DNA from: Sphingobacterium hungaricum
GTDB lineage: Bacteria; Bacteroidota; Bacteroidia; Sphingobacteriales; Sphingobacteriaceae
Assembly: GCF_015210005.1 (NCBI RefSeq)
Contig: NZ_MU158697.1
Coordinates: 496,001 to 560,000, forward strand
Length of the DNA stretch: 64,000 nt
Reading direction: 5' to 3'
Shown: positions 26,238 to 35,400 of the stretch, piece by piece
Layout of the letters: every line of letters starts with the position of its first letter
Position numbering within the stretch: the stretch's first letter is position 1
Position numbers and translations under genes: made by a program
The notes under the pieces: model-generated
Seen by the model: only the letters and a program-made list of their open reading frames with translations
Databases searched by the model: none
Told to the model about the DNA's origin: nothing

Positions 26238-27692
26238 TTAAAACTTAAGGTTTCGTAAAAATTCCGTTAGATCGACTTCCTTATCCAACCCTAATTTTTT
26301 CTTTATTCTATATTTTGCCATACGGACTGACTTGCGTTCTACATTCAGATGAGAAGAAATTTCAGCACTATCAAACTTTAAGTAAATGTATGAACAGTAT
26401 TTCAGATCGATTTCTGTCAGTTCGTAATTCGACATTTTCATCAAATATTTATAGAAGGAAGGGTGGACTTTTTCGATTGCATTTTTTGCCTCATCAAATT
26501 GCTTGTCGACCTGGTTATTGTTTTTTAGCAAGTTGTTAAACTTTTTGGCTTCTTCAGGTTCAATCTTGCTCGAAATCTCTTGCAAGAGCTGATCTTTATG
26601 ATTCAGCTGCATAATATGCATCAAATTGATGTTATGCGCTTTCTCTTGCTTCAATTCTAAGACTTCTTTCTGCAAGAGCATCTTTTCATTTTCTTCATTT
26701 TTCAGATGAAGTTGCTGCGCAATGTTACGCTTCTCCAATTCAAGATTATCGCGTTTGCTCTTATAGTAAAAGTAAATAAACAAAGCCGTTGCGATCGCAA
26801 ACCCAATTGCTATCGACAAGATGACATTTCTGTTTCTTTGCAAAGCCGTTTTCTCTTCTAAAACTTTTATGTCTTCGTTTTTCTTACCAATCTCATAAAT
26901 CGCTGTAAGATTCAAAATCTCTTGTTTGGATTCCTCATTAAAACCCGTTAAAAGCTGTGTAAGGCATTCCTGCATCAGATCGTACGCACCTTTAAAATCC
27001 CCCCGGCCAGCGTAAAATCTTGCCAACCGACGGTAAGAATTGCTCAGTAACTTATTATTTGCGGGCTTTACATTCTTCAGCAGTTCAATTGATTTTTTTA
27101 GGATTTTTTCCGCTTCGGCAGGATTTTTATCTCGAAGAATATTGGTGTGGACAGAATAAATATGTGCTAGTATATGATTTTTCTCTGCCAAATGTTCAAC
27201 GGTTTCATAAGCCAAATTAAGGTAATGCATTGCCAGAGAATCTGCATTTGGAGCTTGTGGATTATAGTAGGAATAATAGTCAGAGGCATTGATATAGATG
27301 ATTGCTAATTTATAGTAACCAATTTCTTTGCTGTGGAATTTCGCCAAATCCAGCAATTCTGCTAAGTAGCCTTCCGATAGGAGTTTATCTTTTTCGGATC
27401 TAGTGTTATCAAAAATATTGGCCTGAGAAGCATCCAAATTAATCAATGCAGAATGTAAATAAGCCTTATTGTTGATGCTATCGGCAATTTTGTAGATTTT
27501 TTTCGAATAGGCTATGGCCTGTTCAAAATTCCCATTGAGGCTCTGGCTAATCCCAATCAATCGATTCGCATGAAATTCTATTTCGACATTGTGGTGGTCA
27601 CCCAACGCATCTAAAGCATCCTGAGCTTGGACGATTGTTAGAATATTAACAGCAATCCAAAAAAAAATCAACAAATATTTTTTAAGAAAAAT
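26238..27692 (-). CDS. TPR-containing membrane regulator with C-terminal helix-turn-helix
   Basis: A one-component regulator type common in Bacteroidota: signal peptide or anchor, TPR repeats (about 25-255), one membrane helix (VILSIAIGFAIATALFIYF), a coiled coil rich in Glu/Lys/Leu, and a C-terminal HTH (YLKFDSAEISSHLNVERKSVRMAKYRIKKKLGL). It probably senses an exported or periplasmic cue and acts on DNA from the membrane. The start is unusual: no ATG occurs in frame before the TPR region. TTG at 27674 would give MLIFFW without positive charges. ATT at 27692, just after AAAGG, gives MFLKKYLLIFFW, a proper signal peptide, and is preferred here. An in-frame TAA lies at 27701-27699. A second regulator of this type is at 46297. 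Confidence 0.8.
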   Translation of the reverse strand: MFLKKYLLIFFWIAVNILTIVQAQDALDALGDHHNVEIEFHANRLIGISQSLNGNFEQAIAYSKKIYKIADSINNKAYLHSALINLDASQANIFDNTRSEKDKLLSEGYLAELLDLAKFHSKEIGYYKLAIIYINASDYYSYYNPQAPNADSLAMHYLNLAYETVEHLAEKNHILAHIYSVHTNILRDKNPAEAEKILKKSIELLKNVKPANNKLLSNSYRRLARFYAGRGDFKGAYDLMQECLTQLLTGFNEESKQEILNLTAIYEIGKKNEDIKVLEEKTALQRNRNVILSIAIGFAIATALFIYFYYKSKRDNLELEKRNIAQQLHLKNEENEKMLLQKEVLELKQEKAHNINLMHIMQLNHKDQLLQEISSKIEPEEAKKFNNLLKNNNQVDKQFDEAKNAIEKVHPSFYKYLMKMSNYELTEIDLKYCSYIYLKFDSAEISSHLNVERKSVRMAKYRIKKKLGLDKEVDLTEFLRNLKF

Positions 27693-27971
27693 CCTTTCTT
27701 ATTAATTACAGCATTATACTCCTTCAATTCTGTACAATAGACAGAGATTTTTGAATTTGAAATCGAATGATTCAATCGACCTTCAAACTTATAATACCTT
27801 GGAGTATTTCCTTTTGCTCTTTCAGAGTTTGCATTCGATTTTTTCCAAAATTTTTCATTAGAGTAGCTAACACAATACCCAATTGATAATCAAATTAAAT
27901 TACTTGCAACAGTATTTTATTATCAATCTTATTATATCTATCATAATTTATCTATAGTTATATTTGCACCC
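27693..27971. other. Divergent AT-rich spacer
   Basis: About 280 bp between the TPR regulator and hemW. No gene is supported in any frame. It holds the hemW -7 candidate listed separately and is otherwise very AT-rich, especially 27895-27960. Confidence 0.5.
27959..27966 (+). promoter_or_regulatory. Candidate hemW -7 element
   Basis: TATATTTG matches TAnnTTTG and ends 5 bp before the hemW ATG, which would give a leaderless or nearly leaderless transcript. Confidence 0.4.
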
Positions 27972-29108
27972 ATGCTTTATTTCCATATTCCTTTTTGCAA
28001 ACAAGCTTGTCACTATTGTGATTTTCATTTTTCAACTTCGTTGAAATATAAAGATGAAATGCTTGTCGCTTTGGAAAATGAGCTGAAAGTCAGGGCTTCC
28101 TATTTAGAAGACAAAACCGTTCGTTCCATTTATTTTGGCGGCGGAACGCCATCATTGCTTAGCGCAAGCGAAATTGCCAGGTTAATCGGTCAAGTTGAAC
28201 AGCACTACGAAATCGCCAGCGATGCAGAAATAACAATCGAAGCAAATCCAGACGATTTGACAAAACAAAAAGTCGCTGATTTAAAAGGCACTGAAATCAA
28301 TCGGTTCAGTATTGGCATACAATCGTTTTTTGAAGAAGATCTACGCTGGATGAATCGTGCTCATGATGCGCAAGAAGCAGATGCCGCGATAAAACGTGTG
28401 CAGGATGCGGGATTTGAAAACATTACAAGCGATTTGATTTATGGATTTCCTTTATTGACCGACGAAAAATGGCTGTCGAATATCCAGAAATTGATTGACT
28501 TTCAAATCCCCCACATTTCGTCCTATGCAATGACGGTCGAAAGCAAAACCGCTTTGGATCAATTTATAAAAAAAGGAAAAACGCCCGCAATGGATGAACT
28601 GCAGAGCGCGGATCAATTTACGCTATTAATGGAGAAGCTGATAGCGAATGGATTCCAACATTATGAAATATCCAACTTCGCCAAACCTGGCATGTACGCG
28701 AAACATAATACCAATTATTGGAGAGGGAAACATTATTTAGGCATAGGCCCTTCTGCACATTCCTTTAATGGGACTTCCAGATCTTGGAATGTAGCCAATA
28801 ATGCCAAATACATAGCGGGTGTCGAAGAGAAATCATTGAACATCGAAACAGAAGCTTTGTCAACGGAAGACCGCATTAACGAATACATTATGACTTCGCT
28901 AAGAACGATGTGGGGCATTGATTTAGATAAAGTACAGGCAGAATTTGGATCGCACACTAAAGATTATTTGGAAAAAGAAATTCAGCCTTTTATCGAAAAA
29001 GGAGACGCAGAAAAATCCAATCAGCATATTATACTAACTCAGCAAGGCAAATTAGTTGCCGATCATGTAGCTTCAGAACTCTTTCTAGTTGACAAAATGG
29101 ACTTTTAA
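27972..29108 (+). CDS. hemW: Radical SAM heme chaperone HemW
   Basis: HemW is a radical SAM protein related to coproporphyrinogen III oxidase HemN that binds heme and delivers it to respiratory proteins. The 378-residue protein begins with HIPFCKQACHYCDF, giving the 4Fe-4S cysteines Cys9, Cys13 and Cys16. GGGTPS (about 56-61) and the EANPD and SIGIQSF blocks follow, then the HemW C-terminal domain (YWRGKHYLGIGPSAHSF). It lacks the extra N-terminal cysteine region of true HemN, supporting HemW. It is convergent with the sulfatase gene, 13 bp away. Confidence 0.92.
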   Translation: MLYFHIPFCKQACHYCDFHFSTSLKYKDEMLVALENELKVRASYLEDKTVRSIYFGGGTPSLLSASEIARLIGQVEQHYEIASDAEITIEANPDDLTKQKVADLKGTEINRFSIGIQSFFEEDLRWMNRAHDAQEADAAIKRVQDAGFENITSDLIYGFPLLTDEKWLSNIQKLIDFQIPHISSYAMTVESKTALDQFIKKGKTPAMDELQSADQFTLLMEKLIANGFQHYEISNFAKPGMYAKHNTNYWRGKHYLGIGPSAHSFNGTSRSWNVANNAKYIAGVEEKSLNIETEALSTEDRINEYIMTSLRTMWGIDLDKVQAEFGSHTKDYLEKEIQPFIEKGDAEKSNQHIILTQQGKLVADHVASELFLVDKMDF

Positions 29109-29121
29109 TTTATACCAAAAC

Positions 29122-30621
29122 CTATAAGCTTGCTTTTCGCGGCTTACTCTCAGGCCGCATCGAGGCTGCCGCTGGATGGCTTTCTAAGATGGCCTTTAGG
29201 CGGATAAATTCAGGATGGTCTTCGCTCCAAATATTCTTTGTTTCAACTAGTCCGTTGCTGTATTCATACAGCTCATAAACCACTTCTCTATCAGCTCGCA
29301 TTGGCGTCCAGCGAACCATACGAAAGTTTTTGTCACGAATGGCCTCTCCAAGCATTCCTCCGCGAGGAAAACAATGATAAACATATTCTCGGATATCCTG
29401 TTTTCCAGAAGAAAACATAGGTTCAAAACTCACGCCGTCTAAAGGCTGTTGAACTTCTGGAGTTTTTAAGCCGCATAGCGCCGCCAAGGTTGGAAACAAA
29501 TCGACTGTTTCAATAAATTCCTTTGTCTTAACACCATTGTTATGATCAGGATGATGAATGATCAATGGAATCCGGTTGGCTATCTCGTAGTTCACGTGCT
29601 TTGTCCACATGCCCATTTCTCCCAACAAATAACCGTGATCTCCCCAAAGAACCACGATGGTATTGCTGTCCAAGCCTGTTTCTTGCAGTTTTTGGATTAC
29701 TTTTCCGATCTGCGCATCAACATAAGAGACACCGGCATAATAGCCATGCCTTAATTTCATCGCCAACGAGTCCGGAAAAGGATCGACAGTTGCTGACAAT
29801 GGAATTCCTGCATATTGTGAAATTTCCTCATCGCGCTTTGTTGCAAATTTTGGCGCCAAATCTGGGTTCGTTGTCCTATCGACATTGTCAAAATCTTGCT
29901 CATTGTACAAATCCCAATACTTCTTCGGAACCGAAAACGGGAGATGTGGCCTAGCAAAGCCTACGGCCATAAAAAAAGATTCACCTGTATTTTTTAATTC
30001 TTCTAACCGCTGCATCGCTCGATTAGCGACCCGTCCGTCTGCGTAAGTATCATCTGAAACATCTGGCGATTCATAAGCCGCACCTTTAGGCAACTGATTT
30101 GCTTCTGCCCAAGAGACATTCGCAAACAAAGCTTCTTCACGGGTAGAAGAATGTGTTGATTTATCGGCATATTCAATAACCTTTTCATGAAAATGCGGTA
30201 CTGACCAAGACTGTTCATCGTTGTAGGTGTTATGCCCTACATGAAACACCTTTCCAATCGCTTCCGTATGATAGCCTTCCTTTTTGAAATACTCCGGAAG
30301 TGTTGTAGCTTGTGGATAAAAATCCCTAAATGCCCTTCCAAAATCATATAAGCCAGTGGATGTAGACCTTGCTCCTAGCAGCAAATTATATCTGGAAGCT
30401 ACGCAGACAGCTTGATTCGTATAAGCCCGTTCGAAAACATGTGAACTCTTCGCTAGTTGATCGAGGTTTGGTGTGACCGAAAGGCTGTCTCCAAATGCAC
30501 CAATAGAAGGTCTTAAATCATCCACTAATACGAATAAGACATTCAATCTCTTCTTATCTTGTCCATTGACATCAGTAAAGAAAATGCTAAGCAAACAGAG
30601 TAGGCCGATTTTATAAATCAT
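29122..30621 (-). CDS. Exported sulfatase, iduronate-2-sulfatase-like
   Basis: A 499-residue type I (formylglycine) sulfatase removing sulfate esters. Signal peptide 1-20; metal-binding VDDLRP (33-38); the formylglycine motif CVASR with Cys73, to be matured by a radical SAM or other sulfatase-maturating enzyme encoded elsewhere; GKVFHVG; ARPHLPF; and the metal site WGDHGYLLGEMGMWTKH. The pattern DDLRP...GKVFH...HLPF...DHGYLLGE is that of the iduronate-2-sulfatase-like group. It is divergent, across 205 bp, from a response regulator and 1.8 kb from a SusC/D locus, suggesting a sulfated-glycan role. This role is inference. Confidence 0.9.
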   Translation of the reverse strand: MIYKIGLLCLLSIFFTDVNGQDKKRLNVLFVLVDDLRPSIGAFGDSLSVTPNLDQLAKSSHVFERAYTNQAVCVASRYNLLLGARSTSTGLYDFGRAFRDFYPQATTLPEYFKKEGYHTEAIGKVFHVGHNTYNDEQSWSVPHFHEKVIEYADKSTHSSTREEALFANVSWAEANQLPKGAAYESPDVSDDTYADGRVANRAMQRLEELKNTGESFFMAVGFARPHLPFSVPKKYWDLYNEQDFDNVDRTTNPDLAPKFATKRDEEISQYAGIPLSATVDPFPDSLAMKLRHGYYAGVSYVDAQIGKVIQKLQETGLDSNTIVVLWGDHGYLLGEMGMWTKHVNYEIANRIPLIIHHPDHNNGVKTKEFIETVDLFPTLAALCGLKTPEVQQPLDGVSFEPMFSSGKQDIREYVYHCFPRGGMLGEAIRDKNFRMVRWTPMRADREVVYELYEYSNGLVETKNIWSEDHPEFIRLKAILESHPAAASMRPESKPRKASL

Positions 30622-30771
30622 TTTTGCGGTTTATTTATTTGAACAGAATTTAACTGGATCTAAATCAGATACGCTAAATTAAAGTCTTAGTTGAAAATAA
30701 TGTCGTTAAATTATCTCAATTTACAGTTATTTTGTATCAAGTAAAATTATTTTTATTTTGCTTTATTAAAT

Positions 30772-30779
30772 TACCTTTG
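30772..30779 (+). promoter_or_regulatory. Candidate -7 element of the response-regulator gene
   Basis: TACCTTTG matches TAnnTTTG, 47 bp upstream of the ATG, in the region shared with the divergent sulfatase gene. Confidence 0.35.
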
Positions 30780-30826
30780 GAATCCATACGTTTTCCAATA
30801 CTACTTTATCAACACCTAAGCTAAGC

Positions 30827-31615
30827 ATGAATAATTCTCCGGAAAAACATCCCACCGTACTCGTTGCTGATGACAATCAGGAAATACTTGATTTACTTGC
30901 TGATGATTTAAGCGAAAACTATGAGGTTATCAAGGTTACAAACGGCCAAGAAGCGATCGATTATCTACAGGAGAACATGGTTGACTTAATTGTCAGTGAT
31001 GTCATGATGCCTTATGTCGATGGCTATGAGCTTTGCGCTCGGCTAAAAGAGAGTGTGAGCCACTGCCATATTCCCTTTATTCTACTGACGGCTAAAATCA
31101 ATCTGCAATATAAGATTGAGGGATTAAACCATGGTGCAGACGCGTATATAGAAAAACCATTTTCTCCAACCTACTTGCAGGCTCAAATTAGCAGCCTGCT
31201 TCGCAACCGCCATCATGTGCGCGAACACTACAGCAAATCACCAGAAACTCCTTTGCAAAGCATGGCTTTCAATAAAGCTGATCAGGTTTTTCTTCAAAAA
31301 CTAAATAGCTTGATTATGGATAATTTATCGGAGCAAGGTTTATGTGTGGATATGCTGGCTGACAGCATGCACATGAGCCGACCTACTTTGTACCGCAAGA
31401 TAAAAGCAATTTCAAATCTTTCGCCAAACGAATTAATTAATATCACCCGCTTAAAAAGAGCAACCGAACTATTGATTGACCGCGAATTTAAGATTTATGA
31501 AATTTCAGCTTTAGTGGGTTTTAATTCATCATCGCACTTCACAAGAAATTTCCAAAAACAATTTGGAATCAGCCCAAAAGAATATGCGGATAGCATAGAA
31601 AACAAAACGTTATAA
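30827..31615 (+). CDS. Response regulator with AraC-type DNA-binding domain
   Basis: A 262-residue two-component regulator. The receiver domain (9-125) has the acidic pair Asp15/Asp16, phospho-acceptor Asp58 in VSDVMMP, and Lys110 in EKPF. The AraC-type output domain (about 160-258) has LCVDMLADSMHMSRPTLYRKIKAISNLSPNELI and IYEISALVGFNSSSHFTRNFQKQFGISPKEY. This equals the C-terminal receiver-HTH part of Bacteroidota hybrid two-component systems, but as a separate protein. No histidine kinase is adjacent, so its partner is elsewhere. It is placed to control the divergent sulfatase and the downstream SusC/D locus. Confidence 0.9.
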   Translation: MNNSPEKHPTVLVADDNQEILDLLADDLSENYEVIKVTNGQEAIDYLQENMVDLIVSDVMMPYVDGYELCARLKESVSHCHIPFILLTAKINLQYKIEGLNHGADAYIEKPFSPTYLQAQISSLLRNRHHVREHYSKSPETPLQSMAFNKADQVFLQKLNSLIMDNLSEQGLCVDMLADSMHMSRPTLYRKIKAISNLSPNELINITRLKRATELLIDREFKIYEISALVGFNSSSHFTRNFQKQFGISPKEYADSIENKTL

Positions 31616-32140
31616 GATCCTCAACCTGAGCCTCCCAAACAACAGGTCGACAGGAGTAAAAACAACTCTAATTTTAGGTAAAAAAAGGCCTTAAAATTCG
31701 CTCAAATTTGCTTTTCAGAAACCTTATTTTTTGGGTAAAATTACATCGTTTTCGTATAGTTAAATTAATTTGAAATTAATTTCAAAATTTGTTCAAAAAA
31801 TACCAAAAATAGTTCAAATCATTCAAAAACTTCCAATTTGACCAAGATAGGCTTATTTATTAATGATTAAATGAGGGTTAAATTCAAAATATTAAAGCAT
31901 GATTTTATCTTAATGATTAAAAATAAAATAATCCAAAAAAAGCGTTTAGAAATTTTCAATCCGAGCTCAAATTTTCCATTTTGCACGAAAAACGCCCATA
32001 ATTGATACGATTTTGCAACTTATTGAAACATACGTGTATTTTTTTCTTAAGTACAATAAAGAAATTTGATGTCAGGATTATGTAAAAACTATATTATAAA
32101 CAAAATAACCTACAGTAATTCAAAAATATTAAACGGAAAA
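31616..32140. other. Long AT-rich control region upstream of the SusC/D locus
   Basis: No gene is supported here. TTCAAA occurs at 31781, 31792, 31813 and 31822 (steps of 11, 21 and 9 bp) and again at 31883. TTAATGATTAAA occurs twice, at 31860-31871 and 31910-31921. A near-palindrome of ATTAATTT/AAATTAAT spans about 31763-31782. These look like binding sites for an AraC-type regulator; the product of the adjacent response-regulator gene is the obvious candidate. Confidence 0.5.
31860..31921. repeat. 12-bp direct repeat TTAATGATTAAA, 50 bp apart
   Basis: Exact copies at 31860-31871 and 31910-31921 within the control region; spacing is about five helical turns. Confidence 0.6.
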
Positions 32141-32234
32141 TAGCCGGCTAGACGCAAGTCTAACAGCTAAATAAGTTAACCCGGTGAACCGATCGGATTA
32201 GACCCTCTTTGGAGTAACTCTCTAGTCCCGCTAA
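32141..32234 (+). ncRNA. Candidate structured leader RNA with alternative folds
   Basis: A roughly 95-nt island, visibly richer in G and C than its flanks, lies about 240 bp before the SusC start. TAGAC (32149-32153) pairs with GTCTA (32158-32162) around a GCAA tetraloop, enclosed by TAGC/GCTA (32141-32144 with 32166-32169). Downstream, GGATTAG (32195-32201) pairs with CTAGTCC (32222-32228), enclosing CTC-TTTG-GAG. GTCTAA (32158-32163) can instead pair with TTAGAC (32198-32203), breaking both stems. This is what a regulatory RNA switch would show. It matches no RNA family I recognise. Single-sequence evidence only. Confidence 0.35.
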
Positions 32235-32402
32235 GCACAAAGTTTTACAAATAGAACATCTTGCTATAGCAGTAATACCGACCCGTTTTCCTTTTTTCAG
32301 ACTGTAAGCAAACAACAAAATCAACACACCATGAAAGGAATTATGATCATGCTATAAAATTTACACACTTACTAGATAAACAAAATCCAAGGGAATAACC
32401 AG

Positions 32403-32430
32403 CCCAAGGTACATGTTGGATTACATTGGG
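32403..32430 (+). other. Possible hairpin just upstream of SusC
   Basis: CCCAA (32403-32407) can pair with TTGGG (32426-32430), about 47 bp before the SusC ATG. Short stem, weak evidence; it could influence ribosome access. Confidence 0.25.
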
Positions 32431-32476
32431 TAAGCCACTCAACAAACCAATTTTAAACCATAACAAATTAGATTCA

Positions 32477-35400
32477 ATGTATAAAACCTATAGTTCGATA
32501 CAGAATAGCGCACATGTTGACAAGAATTCATTTCTGTGGAAAATAATTCATCTTCTATTATTCTTCACAATATGTTGCGCCTACCAAGTGAATGCCTCCG
32601 CATCAACCGCGTATGCATTAAAGAATATTATTTTACAACAAGATCGTGAAGTCAGAGGTATAATCAAAGACGACAAAGGAAACATATTAACAGGCGCTTC
32701 CGTCACCGTAAAAGGGAAGTCAACCATAGGAACTGCGACCGATTTAAATGGCCGTTATATACTGAGAGTTCCCGCGAATTCTACACTCGTATTTAGTTTG
32801 GTAGGATATTTAAGCCAGGAAATCACAGTTTCGACTCAAGAAGTTATTGATGTCGTATTGGTCGAATCCGAAAATTTAGTAGAAGAAACTGTAGTAACTG
32901 CATTTGGACAACGACAACGTAAAACAGATTTGATTGGATCTGTATCTTCTATTAATCCGGAAGAACTTCGTTTGCCAAGCAGTAACCTTACTGGTGCATT
33001 GCAAGGAAGAGTTGCCGGCGTAATTTCTTTTCAACGTAGTGGAGAACCTGGACTAGATAATGCAGACTTTTTCATCCGTGGAATTGGAACGTTCGGTGTC
33101 AACAGCAGACCATTGATCTTGATCGATAACATGGAAGTAACATCCGATGATTTAGCACGGATTCCTGTCGATGATATTGCTAGTTTTTCCATTTTGAGAG
33201 ATGCGACGGCTTCAGCTGTATATGGATCTCGCGGAGCGAATGGCGTTATCTTAGTAACAACTAAAATGGGAAAAGACGGACGTCCGAAAATTACGTTCAG
33301 AGCAGAACAACGGATATCGACGCCGACACAAATGCCGAAAATCGCAGATCCTGTGACTTTTATGAAAATGCACAACGAAGCCATTTTGACTCGCGACCCT
33401 TTGGCATTGACCTTATATTCTGAAGAAAAAATAGCGATGACAGCGGCCGGAACGGATCCGATTATGTACCCATCGGTGAACTGGTTAAACGAGGTTACCA
33501 AACCAAATACGCATACACAAAACTATAACTTGAATATTTCAGGTGGCGGTCAGGTTGCAAACTACCTCGTCAGTGGAAACTTAACGCAAGATGACGGTTT
33601 GATCCGTGTCAATCCAATCAACAATTTCAACAACAACGTTGACTTTAAAGTATATAACCTTCGAAGCAACATCAACATCAATGTAACTAATTCTACACAG
33701 TTGATGGTTCGTACCGTTGCAAATTACCGAAACTACAGCGGCCCGCCAGAAGGAGGAAGTTCATCTTTCCGAAATGCATTACGTGCAAATCCTGCATTGT
33801 TCCAGCCGATTTACCAACCGGGACCACAACAATCGTACATCAGCCATCCGATGTTCGGAAATTATGATGATGGAAGCGGAAATCTTTTCTTAAATCCATA
33901 TGCACAAATTGTTAGAGGATATTCCGAATGGTCGCAAAGCAATATGCAAGTTCAGGTTGAGCTTAAGCAAGATTTTTCTAAGTGGGTAGAAGGCTTTAGC
34001 TATCGCGGATTGGCGAATGCTTCCCGCAACGCATACATGGAGTACAGAAGACAATACAATCCATTCTACTACACGCCTGGATCCATCGATCCTGCCACCG
34101 GAAGTTATTCCTTTTTGAATCTAAATCCATTGGGCGGTACAGAATATTTGGATTATAGCGATAATGGACGTGGTCAAGAATCGCTGTTTTACATGGAGAA
34201 TGCCATAAATTACAATAGGACTTTCAATGATAAACATTCCGTTACAGGTATGTTGATTTCGACGATAAGAAACCGAATCACCTTGCCGACAGGTCAATCA
34301 AGTTCCTTGCTATCAACATTGCCGTATAGAAATGCCAGTTTCTCAGGAAACTTCACCTATGTGTATGACAATCGCTACCATGCCCAATTTACTTTTGGGT
34401 ACAATGGTTCAGAAGTTTTTGCTGAAAACCACCGTTGGGGATTCTTCCCTTCTGCTGGTGTTGCATGGACAATTCACAATGAAAAGTTTATGGAACCGAT
34501 CAAAGATGTCTTAAGCACAGCGAGGTTGCGCTTGACTCACGGTTTAGTTGGAAATGACAACATCCACGGAACGCGTTTCTTCTACTTATCAGAAGTTAAC
34601 CTGAGCGACAATAATCGGAGATTTAATTTCGGGGTGAGTACAGGAAGTGAAAACTATGAAAGAAATGGTATTTCGATTAATCGATATGCAAATCCGTATG
34701 TATCCTGGGAAATTTCTCAGCAAACCAACCTAGGAGTTGACCTCGGATTATTCAACGGAAGGCTGAGTTTTACGGGTGATGTTTTCAGACAGATCCGTAG
34801 CAATGTTGTACAATCCAGGGCATCGCTGCCATCTACAATGGGATTGGCCGCACCAGTTCACGCCAATCTTGGTAAATACAAGAGCCAGGGATTTGATGGT
34901 GAGTTAACGTACATGCATACTGTAAACAGCAATTTATGGTTTCAAGGAAGAGGAACATTCACATTTGCCAAAGGTGAATACTTGTATTTCGAAGAGCCTA
35001 ATTATGATCATGAATATTTAAGCCTTATCGGTCTTGATGCTACGCAACGCAGAGGGTATATCGCAGAAAGACTGTTTATTGATGATGAAGAAGTATTCAA
35101 TAGCCCGCAGCAATCCTTTGCTGGAGTGCTTATGGGCGGAGACATCAAGTACTTGGATGTCAATGGTGATGGAGTTGTGAACGCAAATGACATCGTCCCT
35201 ATCGGTTATCCAACAACACCTCAAATCAATTTCGGATTCGGACTAACTACAGGGATTAAACAATTTGATTTTTCATTCTTTTTCAGTGGCATGTCGAGAA
35301 CGTCGATGCACATCAATGCAACGGCTGGCGATGCTCTCAACAGTGGCTCTGCTCCTTTTGGGAGCATGACAGCGCCAAATGCAGTTTTGCAGGCCTGGGC

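Noticed and set aside
31781..31888. CRISPR-like array from repeated TTCAAA
   Set aside because: Units are only 6-7 bp with irregular short spacing and no cas genes; an operator cluster is more plausible.
32141..32240. tRNA, hammerhead ribozyme or known riboswitch
   Set aside because: No cloverleaf, no CTGANGA/GAAA core, and no conserved cobalamin, TPP, SAM or c-di-GMP sequence blocks were found.
32426..32476. Upstream TTG start for SusC
   Set aside because: It would add 17 residues before a complete N-terminal export signal; the ATG at 32477 fits better.
33031..33501. Antisense frame of 156 codons inside SusC
   Set aside because: It is a shadow of a conserved plug-domain coding region with no features of its own.
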